Below, in pieces: positions 1 to 10,390 of a DNA stretch of 64,000 nt. The position numbers and the translations under genes are program-made. The DNA comes from Raineyella antarctica (GTDB lineage: Bacteria; Actinomycetota; Actinomycetes; Propionibacteriales; Propionibacteriaceae). The notes below the pieces were generated by a model. The model made no database searches. It saw only the letters and a program-made list of their open reading frames with translations, and had not been told where the DNA came from. How positions within the stretch are numbered: the stretch's first letter is position 1; each line of letters begins with the position of its first letter. Location: positions 248,001 to 312,000 of the forward strand of contig NZ_FMYF01000005.1 in assembly GCF_900092135.1 (NCBI RefSeq), read 5' to 3'.

Positions 1-635
1 AACAGGATCAGGAACGGGATGATGAACGCGAGGACTGCGGTCTGGCGTCCGACGAACGCGCCGATCCGCTCGTAGTCCAGGCCGGACACGTTGCCGGCCA
101 TGATGATCGGGGTGGCGATGGCGCCGAACGCGACCGGTGCCGTGTTGGCCAGGAGCACGGTCAGGGCCGAGCGGAGCGGGGCGTAGCCGACCGAGACGAG
201 CATCACCGACGTGATCGCGACCGGCGCGCCGAAGCCGGCGAGGGCCTCCAGCAGACCACCGAAACAGAAGGCGATCAGGATGCCGAGCACGCGGGGATCG
301 TCGGTGATCAGGGAGAACGTCGATCGCAGGTCCTCGAACCGGCCGCTGACCACGGTGACGTCGTACATCCAGATCGCCGAGAGCAGGATCCAGGTGATCG
401 GGAAGATGCCGAAGGCGGCCCCCTGCAGCGCCGACAACCCGGCCAGGGGGGCCGGCATGTCGAAGGCCAGCACCGCAACCAGCAGGGCCGCGGCCAAGGA
501 GGCCAGGCCGGCCCAGTGGGCCCGCCACTTCAGCACGCCGAGCGTGACCAGCATGGTCAGCAGCGGGATCAGTGCCACGAGGGCGGAAGCCGTCACGCTG
601 CCGAGGGGGGCCAGCGTGGGCTGGAAGATCGCCAT
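1..635 (-). CDS. lctP: L-lactate permease family transporter (LctP/LldP), 3' part cut by window edge
   Basis: Integral membrane lactate/proton symporter family protein; about 211 N-terminal residues are visible and the frame stays open past base 1. The protein begins MAIFQPTLAPLGSVTASALV and is almost entirely hydrophobic. It carries the family stretch with GLLEALAGFGAPVAI and the run of segments after it typical of LctP/GlcA permeases. ATG at 635 has GGAG eight bases upstream. It diverges from a GntR/FCD regulator, and its predicted promoter contains an operator for that class. Lactate is the likely substrate; glycolate is the main alternative within the family. Confidence 0.88.
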   Translation of the reverse strand, partial: MAIFQPTLAPLGSVTASALVALIPLLTMLVTLGVLKWRAHWAGLASLAAALLVAVLAFDMPAPLAGLSALQGAAFGIFPITWILLSAIWMYDVTVVSGRFEDLRSTFSLITDDPRVLGILIAFCFGGLLEALAGFGAPVAITSVMLVSVGYAPLRSALTVLLANTAPVAFGAIATPIIMAGNVSGLDYERIGAFVGRQTAVLAFIIPFLIL

Positions 636-658
636 GGGTTCTCCGTCGTCCAGATGAT

Positions 659-734
659 TGGTCAGACCATTGATGTTCAGGGTAGGCATTGGTCTGACCA
701 TTGGTCAAGGCGGTCGGCTACAGTGGTCTGACCA
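659..734. promoter_or_regulatory. Three GntR/FCD-type operators between lctP and its regulator
   Basis: Three copies of the 11-bp palindrome TGGTC-N-GACCA lie at 659-669, 690-700 and 724-734. This fits the TNGTNNNACNA pattern known for FadR/LldR-type GntR proteins. The third copy overlaps a weak -10 (TACAGT, 719-724) in front of the regulator, so autoregulation is likely. The same 11-mers recur twice at 18.35 kb before the D-lactate dehydrogenase gene. Confidence 0.75.
679..708 (-). promoter_or_regulatory. Predicted lctP promoter with an operator in its spacer
   Basis: Read on the minus strand, TTGACC (703-708) and TACCCT (679-684) form a sigma-70-like pair separated by 18 bases. The perfect palindrome TGGTC-T-GACCA (690-700) fills the spacer, so a bound repressor would block RNA polymerase. 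Inferred from sequence only. Confidence 0.6.
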
Positions 735-749
735 ACAAGGGGGACCAGC

Positions 750-1448
750 ATGGCGGATGGCACGAAGGCATACCAGGTAGTGCTCGAGCACATCGAGGAA
801 GCCATCCTCGGTGGCACCCTCCTCGTCGGACAGCTCCTGCCGCCGGAGCGGGACCTCGCCGCCCAACTGGGGGTGAGTCGTGCCGCCGTGCGCGAGGCCA
901 TCCACGCGCTCGTGGCCCAGGGGGTGCTGACGTCGTCGGTGGGTCCGCGGGGCGGTACCCGGGTGGCGGCCATGCAGGCCGAGGCGCTGAAGCGGGTGCT
1001 GCGGCTCCAGGTCGCGCTCGCCGATTTCCCGGTCTCGGACGTCAGTGAGGTCAGGATCGCGCTCGAACGGACCACCATCGCCGCGGCCTGCCGTGACATC
1101 GCACCGGAGGTGCTCGCGCAGATCCGCGAGGTCCTCGACCTGATGTCGGCGGCCGAGGACCCCGACGAGTTCAACGCGCTGGACACCCGCTTCCACGTGC
1201 TGATCGCCACCGCCGGCCACAACGAACTGGCGACCGACATGACGATCGCCATCCGGGAGTCGCTGCGGCGCCCGATCCTCGGCGCCGAGAAGGTGATGGA
1301 CGGCTGGCCCGCCTTCCGGGGTAGCGCGATGGACCAGCACGAGCGGATCTATGCGGCGCTGGCGGCCGGTGATGCGCAGGAGGCAGCCGCGGCGATGGAG
1401 GCGCACATCCGCGCCAGCTACTCGATCCTGCCGCTGGAGACCTCGTAG
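750..1448 (+). CDS. GntR family (FadR/FCD subfamily) regulator, likely of lactate use
   Basis: DNA-binding regulator of 232 residues. The N-terminal winged helix (about 12-75) includes PPERDLAAQLGVSRAAVREA, and the C-terminal helical FCD ligand domain (about 90-225) carries the usual metal/effector His positions (DTRFHVLI near 150 and HERIYAAL near 198). A GGGGGA ribosome site precedes ATG. It is divergent from the lactate permease, with three palindromic operators between them. By analogy with LldR/PdhR-type proteins it should repress permease and dehydrogenase genes and release DNA on binding lactate or a related acid. The effector is inferred from context. Confidence 0.88.
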   Translation: MADGTKAYQVVLEHIEEAILGGTLLVGQLLPPERDLAAQLGVSRAAVREAIHALVAQGVLTSSVGPRGGTRVAAMQAEALKRVLRLQVALADFPVSDVSEVRIALERTTIAAACRDIAPEVLAQIREVLDLMSAAEDPDEFNALDTRFHVLIATAGHNELATDMTIAIRESLRRPILGAEKVMDGWPAFRGSAMDQHERIYAALAAGDAQEAAAAMEAHIRASYSILPLETS

Positions 1449-1475
1449 CCGAGGGTCGGGCCTGGATAGCGGAGG

Positions 1476-2222
1476 TCAGGCCTGGCGCTCGACCAGGGCG
1501 ATGGATCGCAGCCCGCGCTCCATGTGCCAGTTCACGAATGCCGTGGTCAGGCCGCTGGCCTCGCGCTGGACGCGGGACTCCACCGCACTCGTCGCGGGCC
1601 AGTCCCCCACGAGCAGCGCAGTGAGCAGCTCCAGGGTCTCCGGCTGGGGGTGCGCGCTGGCCGGTGGCCGGCAGAACCGGCACACGACCCCACCGGCCGC
1701 CGGGGAGAAGGCCGTGTGTGGCCCAGCCGCACCACAGGACGCGCACTCGGTGAAGGTCGGGGCGTATCCCGCCACCGACATCGACCGCAGCAGATAGGAG
1801 TCCAGGACCATCGAGACCGGACGCGGCCCGTCGGAGGTCCCCCGCTCGAGGGTCGCCAGCGCACCGACCAGCAGCCGGTATTGCTGCAGGGCCGGCTGCT
1901 TCTCCTCGAAGACGAGCTTGTCCGCGGTCTCCAGCATCGCCTCCCCCACGGTCCAGGCCGGGTAGTCGGCAGCGAGCGAGGCACCGTAGTGGTGGATGCT
2001 CTCGACCTGGTTGACGTAGTCGAGGCTGCGCCCGGTGGCGAGCTGCAGGTCGACATGGCTGAACGGCTCCAGTCGAGCCCCGAATTTCGAGCTGGTCCGC
2101 CGGACGCCGCGCGCCACCGCGCGGACCTTGCCGTGGGCGCGGGTCAGCATGGTGATGATCCGGTCCGCCTCACCGAGCTTGTGGGTGCGGAGCACCACTG
2201 CTTGGTCTCGGTAGGTCGGCAC
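1476..2222 (-). CDS. recO: DNA repair protein RecO
   Basis: RecO (248 aa) loads RecA with RecR during gap repair. The N-terminal OB fold starts at [21 protein letters not shown] helical domain follows, with a zinc-binding pair of Cys motifs (CASC, then CRFC) about 20 residues apart near residues 150-175. Length matches the family. The open frame extends 86 codons upstream, but homology begins at the GTG at 2222. CACAAT lies six bases before that GTG (plus-strand 2229-2234), which suggests a leaderless transcript. recO beside uppS is the standard actinobacterial arrangement, here separated by a DUF559 gene. Confidence 0.93.
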   Translation of the reverse strand: MPTYRDQAVVLRTHKLGEADRIITMLTRAHGKVRAVARGVRRTSSKFGARLEPFSHVDLQLATGRSLDYVNQVESIHHYGASLAADYPAWTVGEAMLETADKLVFEEKQPALQQYRLLVGALATLERGTSDGPRPVSMVLDSYLLRSMSVAGYAPTFTECASCGAAGPHTAFSPAAGGVVCRFCRPPASAHPQPETLELLTALLVGDWPATSAVESRVQREASGLTTAFVNWHMERGLRSIALVERQA

Positions 2223-2264
2223 CTGTCCATTGTGCCGCGTCCAGCAATGGTCTCGACACAGTCC

Positions 2265-2353
2265 CTGTACTGATTCCCAACCGTCGCTCTCGATCGACGC
2301 ATGCTCGTCACGCAGTTGCGTGGATCGACGGAAGTCGTTGGGAATCAGTACAG
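2265..2353. repeat. 89-nt structured inverted repeat between recO and the DUF559 gene
   Basis: The arm at 2265-2281 and the arm at 2337-2353 are perfect 17-bp reverse complements (CTGTACTGATTCCCAAC). A nested 6-bp pair (2281-2286 with 2326-2331) extends the structure. The right arm includes the stop codon of the DUF559 gene, so its last residues Leu-Tyr-stop are encoded by the arm. The loop also contains CACGCA facing TGCGTG. There is no T-run, so it is not a typical intrinsic terminator. Confidence 0.75.
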
Positions 2354-3340
2354 AGCCTCCACGCCACCCCTGCTCACAAGGGCATCCCTGACCTGCTGGA
2401 CGACGACTTCGGGCCGGTTCATCACGGCATCCCAGGTCACCCGCAGCACGATCCACCCGTCGGCGGACAACAGGTTCCACCGCACGCGGTCGCTCTCGAA
2501 GGCCGAACCGTCGCTGTGGTGCGCACGACCATCGGCCTCAACAGCCACCTTGGCTCCCGGGAACGCGATGTCGACGAACAGCTGACGGCCATGCAGGAGG
2601 ACCGGATGGTTCGCCGACCACCCCGTGATGCCATGGGCCAGCAGCAGGCGATGCGGCTCCAACTCGAGCACCGACCAGGGGCATCGTTGCAGGTCACCGA
2701 GCAGGCGGGTACGTTCCCCGTGGTCAGGGAAGTGGCGCATCCCAGCGCCTACCTCCCGCAACTCGGCCAGCACCGCGGGCCTCGCGCCGGCAGCGCGCAG
2801 CAGGTCGCAGGCCGCAGCTCCTCGATCCACCGGGAGCAGGTCGGCGGCCGTATAAACGGGGTCGGTCCACCGAAGCGGGCCACCGAAGAGAACCCGACCA
2901 CCGGGAATCCGTCGCCTCAGGAAGACGTACGGGGCACCTCCGCGGAGGTGTTCCGGCGAAGCGACCGGCACAGGGCCGGCCAGGGGTGTTCCCCGGAATG
3001 CCTCGGTCACATCGCGAGCGGCCTCGCGGACGAGCACAGCCGCCGGATGAACTTGGCAGACGACCTCCAGCCATGTCAGCATCCGATCGGCCACCGACCG
3101 ATGCAGGTACCCACCTGGCAGGGCCCGGACGAGACCGAACTTCTGCACCTCCCAGGCCAGTGCCGACCTCGCGACGCCGGGGTGCTCACGGAAGACCAGG
3201 ACTCCGTCCCGGCCCAGGTACTTGGGGGATTCCCCCACGACTGCAGGGTGGTCCCGGGCCGGCCGGAGATGAGCTGCCGAGGCTCCGGCTGTGGGAACGG
3301 CCAGCCAGGGCATCGACGGTTGTGGACAGCCTCGCCGCAT
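2345..3340 (-). CDS. DUF559 / endonuclease-like domain protein with N-terminal AbiEi-type region
   Basis: About 331 residues. The N-terminal third has a winged-helix-like region ([20 protein letters not shown]) followed by GGYLH, as seen in AbiEi-type antitoxin domains. The C-terminal ~100 residues ([20 protein letters not shown] through LRVTWDAVM) match DUF559, a Vsr/restriction-endonuclease-like fold; the acidic residues D and E and the following H are in the expected places. Such proteins are common orphan genes in actinobacteria and their function is not established. The start is uncertain: ATG at 3340 is used here, 3313 is an alternative. An apparent extension to 4690 runs antisense through uppS and is spurious. 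Confidence 0.7.
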   Translation of the reverse strand: MRRGCPQPSMPWLAVPTAGASAAHLRPARDHPAVVGESPKYLGRDGVLVFREHPGVARSALAWEVQKFGLVRALPGGYLHRSVADRMLTWLEVVCQVHPAAVLVREAARDVTEAFRGTPLAGPVPVASPEHLRGGAPYVFLRRRIPGGRVLFGGPLRWTDPVYTAADLLPVDRGAAACDLLRAAGARPAVLAELREVGAGMRHFPDHGERTRLLGDLQRCPWSVLELEPHRLLLAHGITGWSANHPVLLHGRQLFVDIAFPGAKVAVEADGRAHHSDGSAFESDRVRWNLLSADGWIVLRVTWDAVMNRPEVVVQQVRDALVSRGGVEALY

Positions 3341-3361
3341 GCCCGCACTAGGCTGGCCACC

Positions 3362-4306
3362 ATGTCGACCCGCACCCCGGTCCCGCCGCCCCAGCACCCG
3401 TCGGGTGCGCGCCCCCCGCAGCTCCCCGCCGGCCAGGTCCCCCGCCACGTCGCGATCGTGATGGACGGCAACGGTCGCTGGGCCAAGCAGCGCGGGCTGA
3501 AGCGCGTCGAGGGGCACGCGCGTGGCGAGGCGGTGCTGATGGACGTCATCGAGGGCGCGATCGAGGTCGGCGTGAAGTACCTGTCCGCCTACGCGTTCTC
3601 GACCGAGAACTGGCGGCGCTCCCCCGACGAGGTCCGCTGGCTGATGGGCTTCAACCGCAACGTCATCCACCGCCGACGCGACGAGCTGGACGCGATGGGC
3701 GTACGGGTGCGCTGGGCCGGTCGCCGCCCGAAGCTGTGGCGATCGGTGATCCGCGAACTGGAGAGCGCCGAGGAACAGTCGAAGGACAACACCGTCCTGA
3801 CCCTCCAGTTCTGCGTCAACTACGGCGGCCGCGCCGAGATCGTCGACGCCGCCCGGCAGATCGCCCGGCTCGCCCGGGAGGGGAAGCTGCGACCGGAGGA
3901 CATCACCGAGTCCTCGTTCCACCGCTACCTGGACGAACCGGACATCCCCGACGTCGACCTGTTCGTACGGTCCTCCGGCGAGCAGCGCACGTCGAACTTC
4001 CTGGTCTGGCAGTCGGCGTACGCGGAGATGGTCTTCCTCGACACGCTGTGGCCCGACTTCGACCGCCGCGACCTGTGGGCCGCGATCGAGTCGTACGCCG
4101 GCCGCGACCGCCGGATGGGCGGGGCCGTGCCGAACGAGGTCGGCCGCCCCAGCGGCGAGCCCGCACCGAAGGCCGCCCTGCACCCGAACACCCTCCACGT
4201 CGAGAAGGTGGCGTACGAGCTGCCCGATCCCGTCGCCCCCGAGGTGCTCACCGATGTCGTCCCGGACGAGGAGGACGCCGTCCCCGACGACGGCGCCCTG
4301 TCCTAG
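3362..4306 (+). CDS. uppS: Isoprenyl transferase (undecaprenyl/decaprenyl diphosphate synthase)
   Basis: Cis-prenyltransferase of 314 aa making the polyprenyl diphosphate carrier for cell-wall precursors. Visible family motifs: [17 protein letters not shown] with the catalytic Asp (about residue 34), [15 protein letters not shown], and the C-terminal [24 protein letters not shown]. An acidic tail extends about 40 residues beyond the catalytic domain. No ribosome site is present; TAGGCT lies seven bases upstream of ATG (3349-3354), suggesting leaderless expression. It diverges from the DUF559 gene by 21 bp. Confidence 0.95.
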   Translation: MSTRTPVPPPQHPSGARPPQLPAGQVPRHVAIVMDGNGRWAKQRGLKRVEGHARGEAVLMDVIEGAIEVGVKYLSAYAFSTENWRRSPDEVRWLMGFNRNVIHRRRDELDAMGVRVRWAGRRPKLWRSVIRELESAEEQSKDNTVLTLQFCVNYGGRAEIVDAARQIARLAREGKLRPEDITESSFHRYLDEPDIPDVDLFVRSSGEQRTSNFLVWQSAYAEMVFLDTLWPDFDRRDLWAAIESYAGRDRRMGGAVPNEVGRPSGEPAPKAALHPNTLHVEKVAYELPDPVAPEVLTDVVPDEEDAVPDDGALS

Positions 4307-4317
4307 CGGACCCCGCC

Positions 4318-4824
4318 TCAGAACCCGAGCAGCCCCCGGACGTACGCGGCCTGCCCGGCATGCTGGGCGGCATCGTCGATGATGCTGACCAGGCGGACAC
4401 CGAGGGTGACCGGCGGGTCCCAGCGGGTGTCGACCACCTCGTCGAGCCGGTCGTCGGCGACCGAAGCGATGTAGGCCTTGGTGGCCGCCACGGCCGCGTC
4501 CAGGTAGCCGGTCAGCAGCGACGTGTCGTCGACGACCACCTTGGCGACGTCGTCCGGCGTGTGCCCGTACCCCATCGACTTGGGGGGCAGGCCGAGCCCG
4601 AACTTCTCCACCCACCCCTGCGCGGTCCACACCTGCGGCGTGCCGCCCAGTGGTGCGATCTGGGTGTCCTGCTGGCGAGCGATGTGCCACACCAACCAGG
4701 TGATGGAGTTCGTCCCCGGCCGGGGGCGCTCATTGGCCTGGTCGGCCGTGAGGCCGCCCAGCACCTTGTGGCAGGCCTCCTGGCTGCGGTTCACGGCATC
4801 GATGAGTAGCTCGTTCCACGTCAT
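4318..4824 (-). CDS. DinB/DUF664 family protein
   Basis: 168-residue four-helix DinB-like protein. It has WHIARQQD near residue 47 and a C-terminal DDAAQHAGQAAYVRG, giving the spaced His residues used for metal binding in this superfamily. The superfamily includes mycothiol- and bacillithiol-dependent transferases, and mycothiol genes occur in this window, so a thiol-dependent reaction is possible but not shown. TAAGGT sits six bases before ATG (plus 4831-4836) without a ribosome site, suggesting a leaderless mRNA. It converges on uppS and diverges from the flavohemoglobin gene. Confidence 0.8.
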   Translation of the reverse strand: MTWNELLIDAVNRSQEACHKVLGGLTADQANERPRPGTNSITWLVWHIARQQDTQIAPLGGTPQVWTAQGWVEKFGLGLPPKSMGYGHTPDDVAKVVVDDTSLLTGYLDAAVAATKAYIASVADDRLDEVVDTRWDPPVTLGVRLVSIIDDAAQHAGQAAYVRGLLGF

Positions 4825-4862
4825 GGTCCGACCTTACGCGGCGTAGTGTGTGGCACAGATCA

Positions 4863-4877
4863 CAGATGTTTTATCTG
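4863..4877. promoter_or_regulatory. Candidate operator upstream of the flavohemoglobin gene
   Basis: CAGAT-GTTTT-ATCTG is a perfect 5-5-5 inverted repeat about 54 bp before the hmp start, in an AT-richer patch that contrasts with its surroundings. Nitric-oxide-responsive Rrf2/NsrR repressors bind A/T-rich dyads containing ATG...CAT-like halves in front of hmp genes; similarity here is only partial. Confidence 0.4.
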
Positions 4878-4930
4878 GTTATCCCGAACCAATGGTTTAG
4901 TGTTCCCGCATTGCCAACGAAGGAGTTCAC

Positions 4931-6106
4931 ATGCTGTCGGAGAAGGCCCGCCCGATCATCGAGGCCACCGCACCTGTTGTTGCGGAGCGCATCCCCTACA
5001 TCACACCGGAGTTCTACAAGGGTATGTTCGGTGCCCGTCCCGATCTGATGGACGGCATGTTCAGCCGGTCCAACCAGATCACCGGCGAGCAGCCCAAGGC
5101 GCTGGCCGGCTCGATCGTCGCCTTCGCCACCTGGCTGCTCCAGCACCCGGACTCCTACCCGGAGTCGGTGCTCTCGCGCATCGCGCACAAGCACGCCTCA
5201 CTCGGCCTGCAGGAGGACGAGTACCCGACGGTGTACCAGCACCTGTTCGCCGCGATCGGCGCCGACCTCGGTGACGCCGCGACCCCCGAGGTCGTCGAGG
5301 CCTGGACCGAGGTCTACTGGCTGATGGCCCACGCCCTGATCGCGATGGAGAAGACCCTCTACGCGGGCGCTGCCAGCGACCTTCCGTTCGCACCGTGGCG
5401 GGTCACGGCCAAGGAGATGACCGGTGGCGACGTCGCCGTCATCACCTTCGAGCCCGCGGACGGCACGCCGATCACCGATGCCAAGCCCGGCCAGTACATC
5501 TCGATCGAGGTCAAGGTCAAGGACGGCATCCGCCAGCCCCGCCAGTTCACCCTGATCCCCTCCAAGGCCGGCACCCGCCGGATCGCCGTCAAGCTCGATC
5601 CGGCCGGCGAGGTCACCCCGCTGATCCACGAGCAGCTCAAGGTCGGCGACGTCTACGACCTGTCCAACCCCTACGGCGACATGGTGCTGCGCGAGACCCG
5701 CGTACCGCTGGTCCTGGCCTCGGCGGGTATCGGTGTGACGCCGATGCTGGCGCTGCTGGAGGCGCTGGTGGAGCGGGAGTCGGAGCGCGAGGTCATCGTG
5801 CTGCATGCCGACCGCAACTCGTCCAGCTGGCCGCTGGCCGACGAGATGAAGGCTCTCGTCGCCAAGCTGCCGAACGCCCGGATCGAGACCTGGTTCGAGG
5901 AGGGCGACGACGGCGACCACAAGGGTTACATGGACCTGTCCCAGGTCAACATCCCGGCCGACGCCAACGTGGTGATGTGTGGCCCGCTGCCCTTCCTGAA
6001 GGCGGTCCGCTCCCAGGTCGTGTCCTCCGGCCACCCGGCCGAGAAGGTCTTCTACGAGATCTTCGGCCCCGACCTGTGGCTGCTGCAGGGCACCGACGAG
6101 AACTGA
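4931..6106 (+). CDS. hmp: Flavohemoglobin, nitric oxide dioxygenase
   Basis: 391-residue three-domain protein converting NO and O2 to nitrate with NAD(P)H. The globin domain (1-140) has Tyr29 (B10) in FYKGMF, Gln54 (E7) and the proximal His88 in AHKHASLGL. The FAD domain (about 150-255) has RQFTL in place of the usual RxYS flavin motif. The NAD domain (about 260-390) has ASAGIGVTPMLALLE and CGPLPFLKAV. A strong AAGGAG site precedes ATG. The conservative change in the flavin motif is worth noting, but the fold is intact. Likely regulated by NO through the upstream dyad. Confidence 0.94.
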   Translation: MLSEKARPIIEATAPVVAERIPYITPEFYKGMFGARPDLMDGMFSRSNQITGEQPKALAGSIVAFATWLLQHPDSYPESVLSRIAHKHASLGLQEDEYPTVYQHLFAAIGADLGDAATPEVVEAWTEVYWLMAHALIAMEKTLYAGAASDLPFAPWRVTAKEMTGGDVAVITFEPADGTPITDAKPGQYISIEVKVKDGIRQPRQFTLIPSKAGTRRIAVKLDPAGEVTPLIHEQLKVGDVYDLSNPYGDMVLRETRVPLVLASAGIGVTPMLALLEALVERESEREVIVLHADRNSSSWPLADEMKALVAKLPNARIETWFEEGDDGDHKGYMDLSQVNIPADANVVMCGPLPFLKAVRSQVVSSGHPAEKVFYEIFGPDLWLLQGTDEN

Positions 6107-6143
6107 GCACTGCTCGCCGGCAACAGCACTGCTCGCCGGCAAC
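6106..6143. repeat. 19-bp tandem duplication after hmp
   Basis: AGCACTGCTCGCCGGCAAC occurs twice head to tail (6106-6124 and 6125-6143), starting at the last base of the hmp stop codon. It looks like a recent slippage duplication. Confidence 0.8.
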
Positions 6144-6169
6144 AGCACCACCCGCACCACCCCGTACGC

Positions 6170-6213
6170 AACGAGCCCCCGCCTCTCCTTCTGGGAGTGA
6201 GCGGGGGCTCGTT
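6170..6213. terminator. Bidirectional terminator between hmp and leuA
   Basis: AACGAGCCCCCGC (6170-6182) pairs perfectly with 6201-6213; a small CTCC/GGAG stem lies in the loop. It sits between two convergent genes. Confidence 0.8.
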
Positions 6214-6264
6214 CGTGCCAGGGTGTCGGGGGTGGTGACCCCTGGCGCCGCGGGATCGGTGGGA

Positions 6265-8193
<1,929 letters not shown>

Positions 8194-8197
<4 letters not shown>

Positions 8198-8889
8198 CCC
8201 TCGATCCCACCGGCCGGGCTGGCGCGCTCCACCAGGAGGGCCACCTGGACCCGCGTCGGAGCATCGATCTTGGCCATCACGTGGCTGAGGTGCGTCTTCA
8301 CGGTCGCCTCGCTGCAGGCCAGCCGGCGGGCGATCTGGGAGTTCGAGAGCCCCTCGTGGACCAGCGCGGCGACCTGGCGCTCCTTCTCGCTGAGGGAGGC
8401 CATCAGCCGGTGCGCCTCGTCGACGAGGTCACGCCGCGTCGAGTGCGCGAAGTGGCGCAGCACATGGTTGGTGCTGCGCGGGGACAGCACCGCGTCACCT
8501 TGGTGGACGGTGCGCACCGCTGCCCGCAGCTGCTCGGGACGGACGTCCTTGAGAAGGAACCCGCTCGCGCCGGCGGCCAGCGCCTCGTACACGTAGCGGT
8601 CGAGGTCGATGGAGGTCAGGGCCACCACCTTCGGCGGGTTGACCTCGCGCAGCAGCCGTTCGGTAGCCCGGATCCCATCCAGCCGGGGCATGTGCAGGTC
8701 CATCAGCACGACGTCGGGGTGGTGGGCGTGCAGGGCGCTGACCACCTCGTCGCCGTCCGAGGCCTCCGCCACGACGACCAGACCCGGATCGCTCTCCAGC
8801 AGGGCGCGCACGCCGGTGCGCACCATCGCGTCGTCGTCGACGAGCATCACTCTGATCGGGCGAACTGGATCGGCACTGGTCTGGAACAC
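8194..8889 (-). CDS. NarL/FixJ family response regulator
   Basis: 231-residue two-component regulator. The receiver domain (about 12-130) has acidic pocket VDDDA and phosphoacceptor Asp in VVLMDLHMP (about residue 63). A LuxR-type helix-turn-helix follows (about 165-220: LSEKERQVAALVHEGLSNSQIARRL). The start is GTG. It lies 30 bp downstream of a histidine kinase gene and is clearly its partner. The target genes cannot be told from the window. Confidence 0.93.
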
Positions 8890-8919
8890 ACCGGAAGTCT
8901 AGGACCGACCTGTGACAGT

Positions 8920-10257
8920 TCAGGACGTGCTGCGGGCCTGCCAGGGCAGGGTGGCCTGCACCACGAAGCTGCCCTGTCCGTCCCGGCCGGCGCTGAACGT
9001 CCCGCCGAGGACGTCGGCCCGCTCCTGCATGCCGACCAGCCCGCTGCCCGAGCCAGGCAGTCCGGAGTCCACGTCCGTGTCCCGGTTCATCACGACGATG
9101 GACACCCCCGAGTCCGGGTCGGCCCGGACGTCCACCAGGATCGGCTGGCCGGGGGCGTGCTTGAAGGCGTTGGTGAGCGCCTCCTGGGTGATCCGGTAGG
9201 CGGCGCGGTTGAGCAGGTCACTGGCCGAATCCGCGTCCCGGACCATGACGGTGGCCTGGACCTGTGCGCCCGAGGACCGGGCCGACGTGACCAGTTCGGG
9301 CAGCGCCGCCAGACCGACGGGAGGCACGTGGCTGGGTTCGGGTGCCGCCGCATGGCGTCCCGGGCCGGCCGGCTCGCGCAGGGCACCGACCAGATCGCGC
9401 AGGTCCTCCAGGGAACGGTGGGCGTTGTCGCGCAGCACCTCGGCGGCGTGCGACACCTGCGGCGAACTGTCCTTGGCCGCCTCCTCCAGGGCCCCGGAGT
9501 GCAGCGAGATCAGCGACAGCCGGTGCGACAGCGCGTCGTGCACCTCGCGGGCGAGCCGTTCCCGCTCCTCCAGCCGGTACGCCGTGGTCTCCAGGTCCTC
9601 ACTGCGGGTCTCGGCCTCCGCCCGGGCCATCCCGGTCTCGCGCAGGTCTCGGCGCAGGCGTACGAGCCAGGCCGTCCCGAGGAAGACGACGGCGGCGATG
9701 GTAGCGATGCCCAGGCTGACGCCGAGCCGGAAGGCACCGTCCGGCGCGCCGGCCAGGGCCGGGTCGCTACCACTGAACATGATCTGCCAGGCCGTGTGAC
9801 CGGACGGTCGGGACCCGTCCCGCACGGCGGCGAGCAGGGTCAGCAGCACGGCCGTGCCGGTGGCGACCAGCCCCTGCCGCCGGTCCCGGCGCAGGACCAC
9901 CGAGCCGGCGCCGAGCAGGAGCAGCGTGCTGTCCAGCCGCAGCAGAACCGTCAGGACGGCACCTGCGACGACTACCACCCAGGGCATCCGGCCCCGCAGG
10001 AACAGCGTGGCCACCCCGAGCAGCCAGGCCAGGATCACCAGCACGCCGAGGTCCGTCAGGTTGCCGTCCAGACTCGTACGGGACTGGTACCCGGGGACCG
10101 CCGAGAGGGAGCCGACCAGCGTCACCATGCACGCGAACACCCCGAGGAGTCCGCCCAGCACGATCCACACCACCCGGCGGATCGCGGGCAGGTGCTGGGC
10201 GAGGTCGGCGGGGCTGGGCACGGTGTCGATCGTACGGGCGACCACCGACAACCACAT
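8920..10257 (-). CDS. Sensor histidine kinase, HisKA_3 (NarL-partner) type
   Basis: About 445 residues. The N-terminal half has several hydrophobic segments (for example VVWIVLGGLLGVFACMVTLVG, and segments around residues 60-180), giving a membrane sensor without a large extracellular loop. A coiled linker leads to the HisKA_3 dimerisation domain with phospho-acceptor His in LAREVHDALSHRLS (about residue 240). The HATPase domain has NAFKHAPG and GSGLVGMQER. The stop is 30 bp before the response regulator. The start is not certain: ATG at 10257 is used, but the frame is open further upstream. Confidence 0.9.
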   Translation of the reverse strand: MWLSVVARTIDTVPSPADLAQHLPAIRRVVWIVLGGLLGVFACMVTLVGSLSAVPGYQSRTSLDGNLTDLGVLVILAWLLGVATLFLRGRMPWVVVVAGAVLTVLLRLDSTLLLLGAGSVVLRRDRRQGLVATGTAVLLTLLAAVRDGSRPSGHTAWQIMFSGSDPALAGAPDGAFRLGVSLGIATIAAVVFLGTAWLVRLRRDLRETGMARAEAETRSEDLETTAYRLEERERLAREVHDALSHRLSLISLHSGALEEAAKDSSPQVSHAAEVLRDNAHRSLEDLRDLVGALREPAGPGRHAAAPEPSHVPPVGLAALPELVTSARSSGAQVQATVMVRDADSASDLLNRAAYRITQEALTNAFKHAPGQPILVDVRADPDSGVSIVVMNRDTDVDSGLPGSGSGLVGMQERADVLGGTFSAGRDGQGSFVVQATLPWQARSTS

Positions 10258-10260
10258 CAG

Positions 10261-10301
10261 CCGTTCGGCTGGCCCACGACACCGATCGTCGGACCGAACG
10301 G
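10261..10301. promoter_or_regulatory. Inverted repeat between the histidine kinase and DUF4352 genes
   Basis: CCGTTCGG (10261-10268) and CCGAACGG (10294-10301) form a perfect 8-bp dyad in the 133-bp divergent gap. It could be an operator for the response regulator; no functional evidence. Confidence 0.35.
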
Positions 10302-10390
10302 ATGAGAGCCACCCGGCTGGTCGGGCGATGCCGGCCAGGGGTCCCCAGCGGTTCGCTGGAGCCATCAACCGCACGACCCAGGAGACGGAC

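Noticed and set aside
3341-4690. Apparent 450-codon N-terminal extension of the DUF559 gene
   Set aside because: It runs antisense through uppS, whose motifs are clear on the other strand; open frames on both strands are expected at this GC content.
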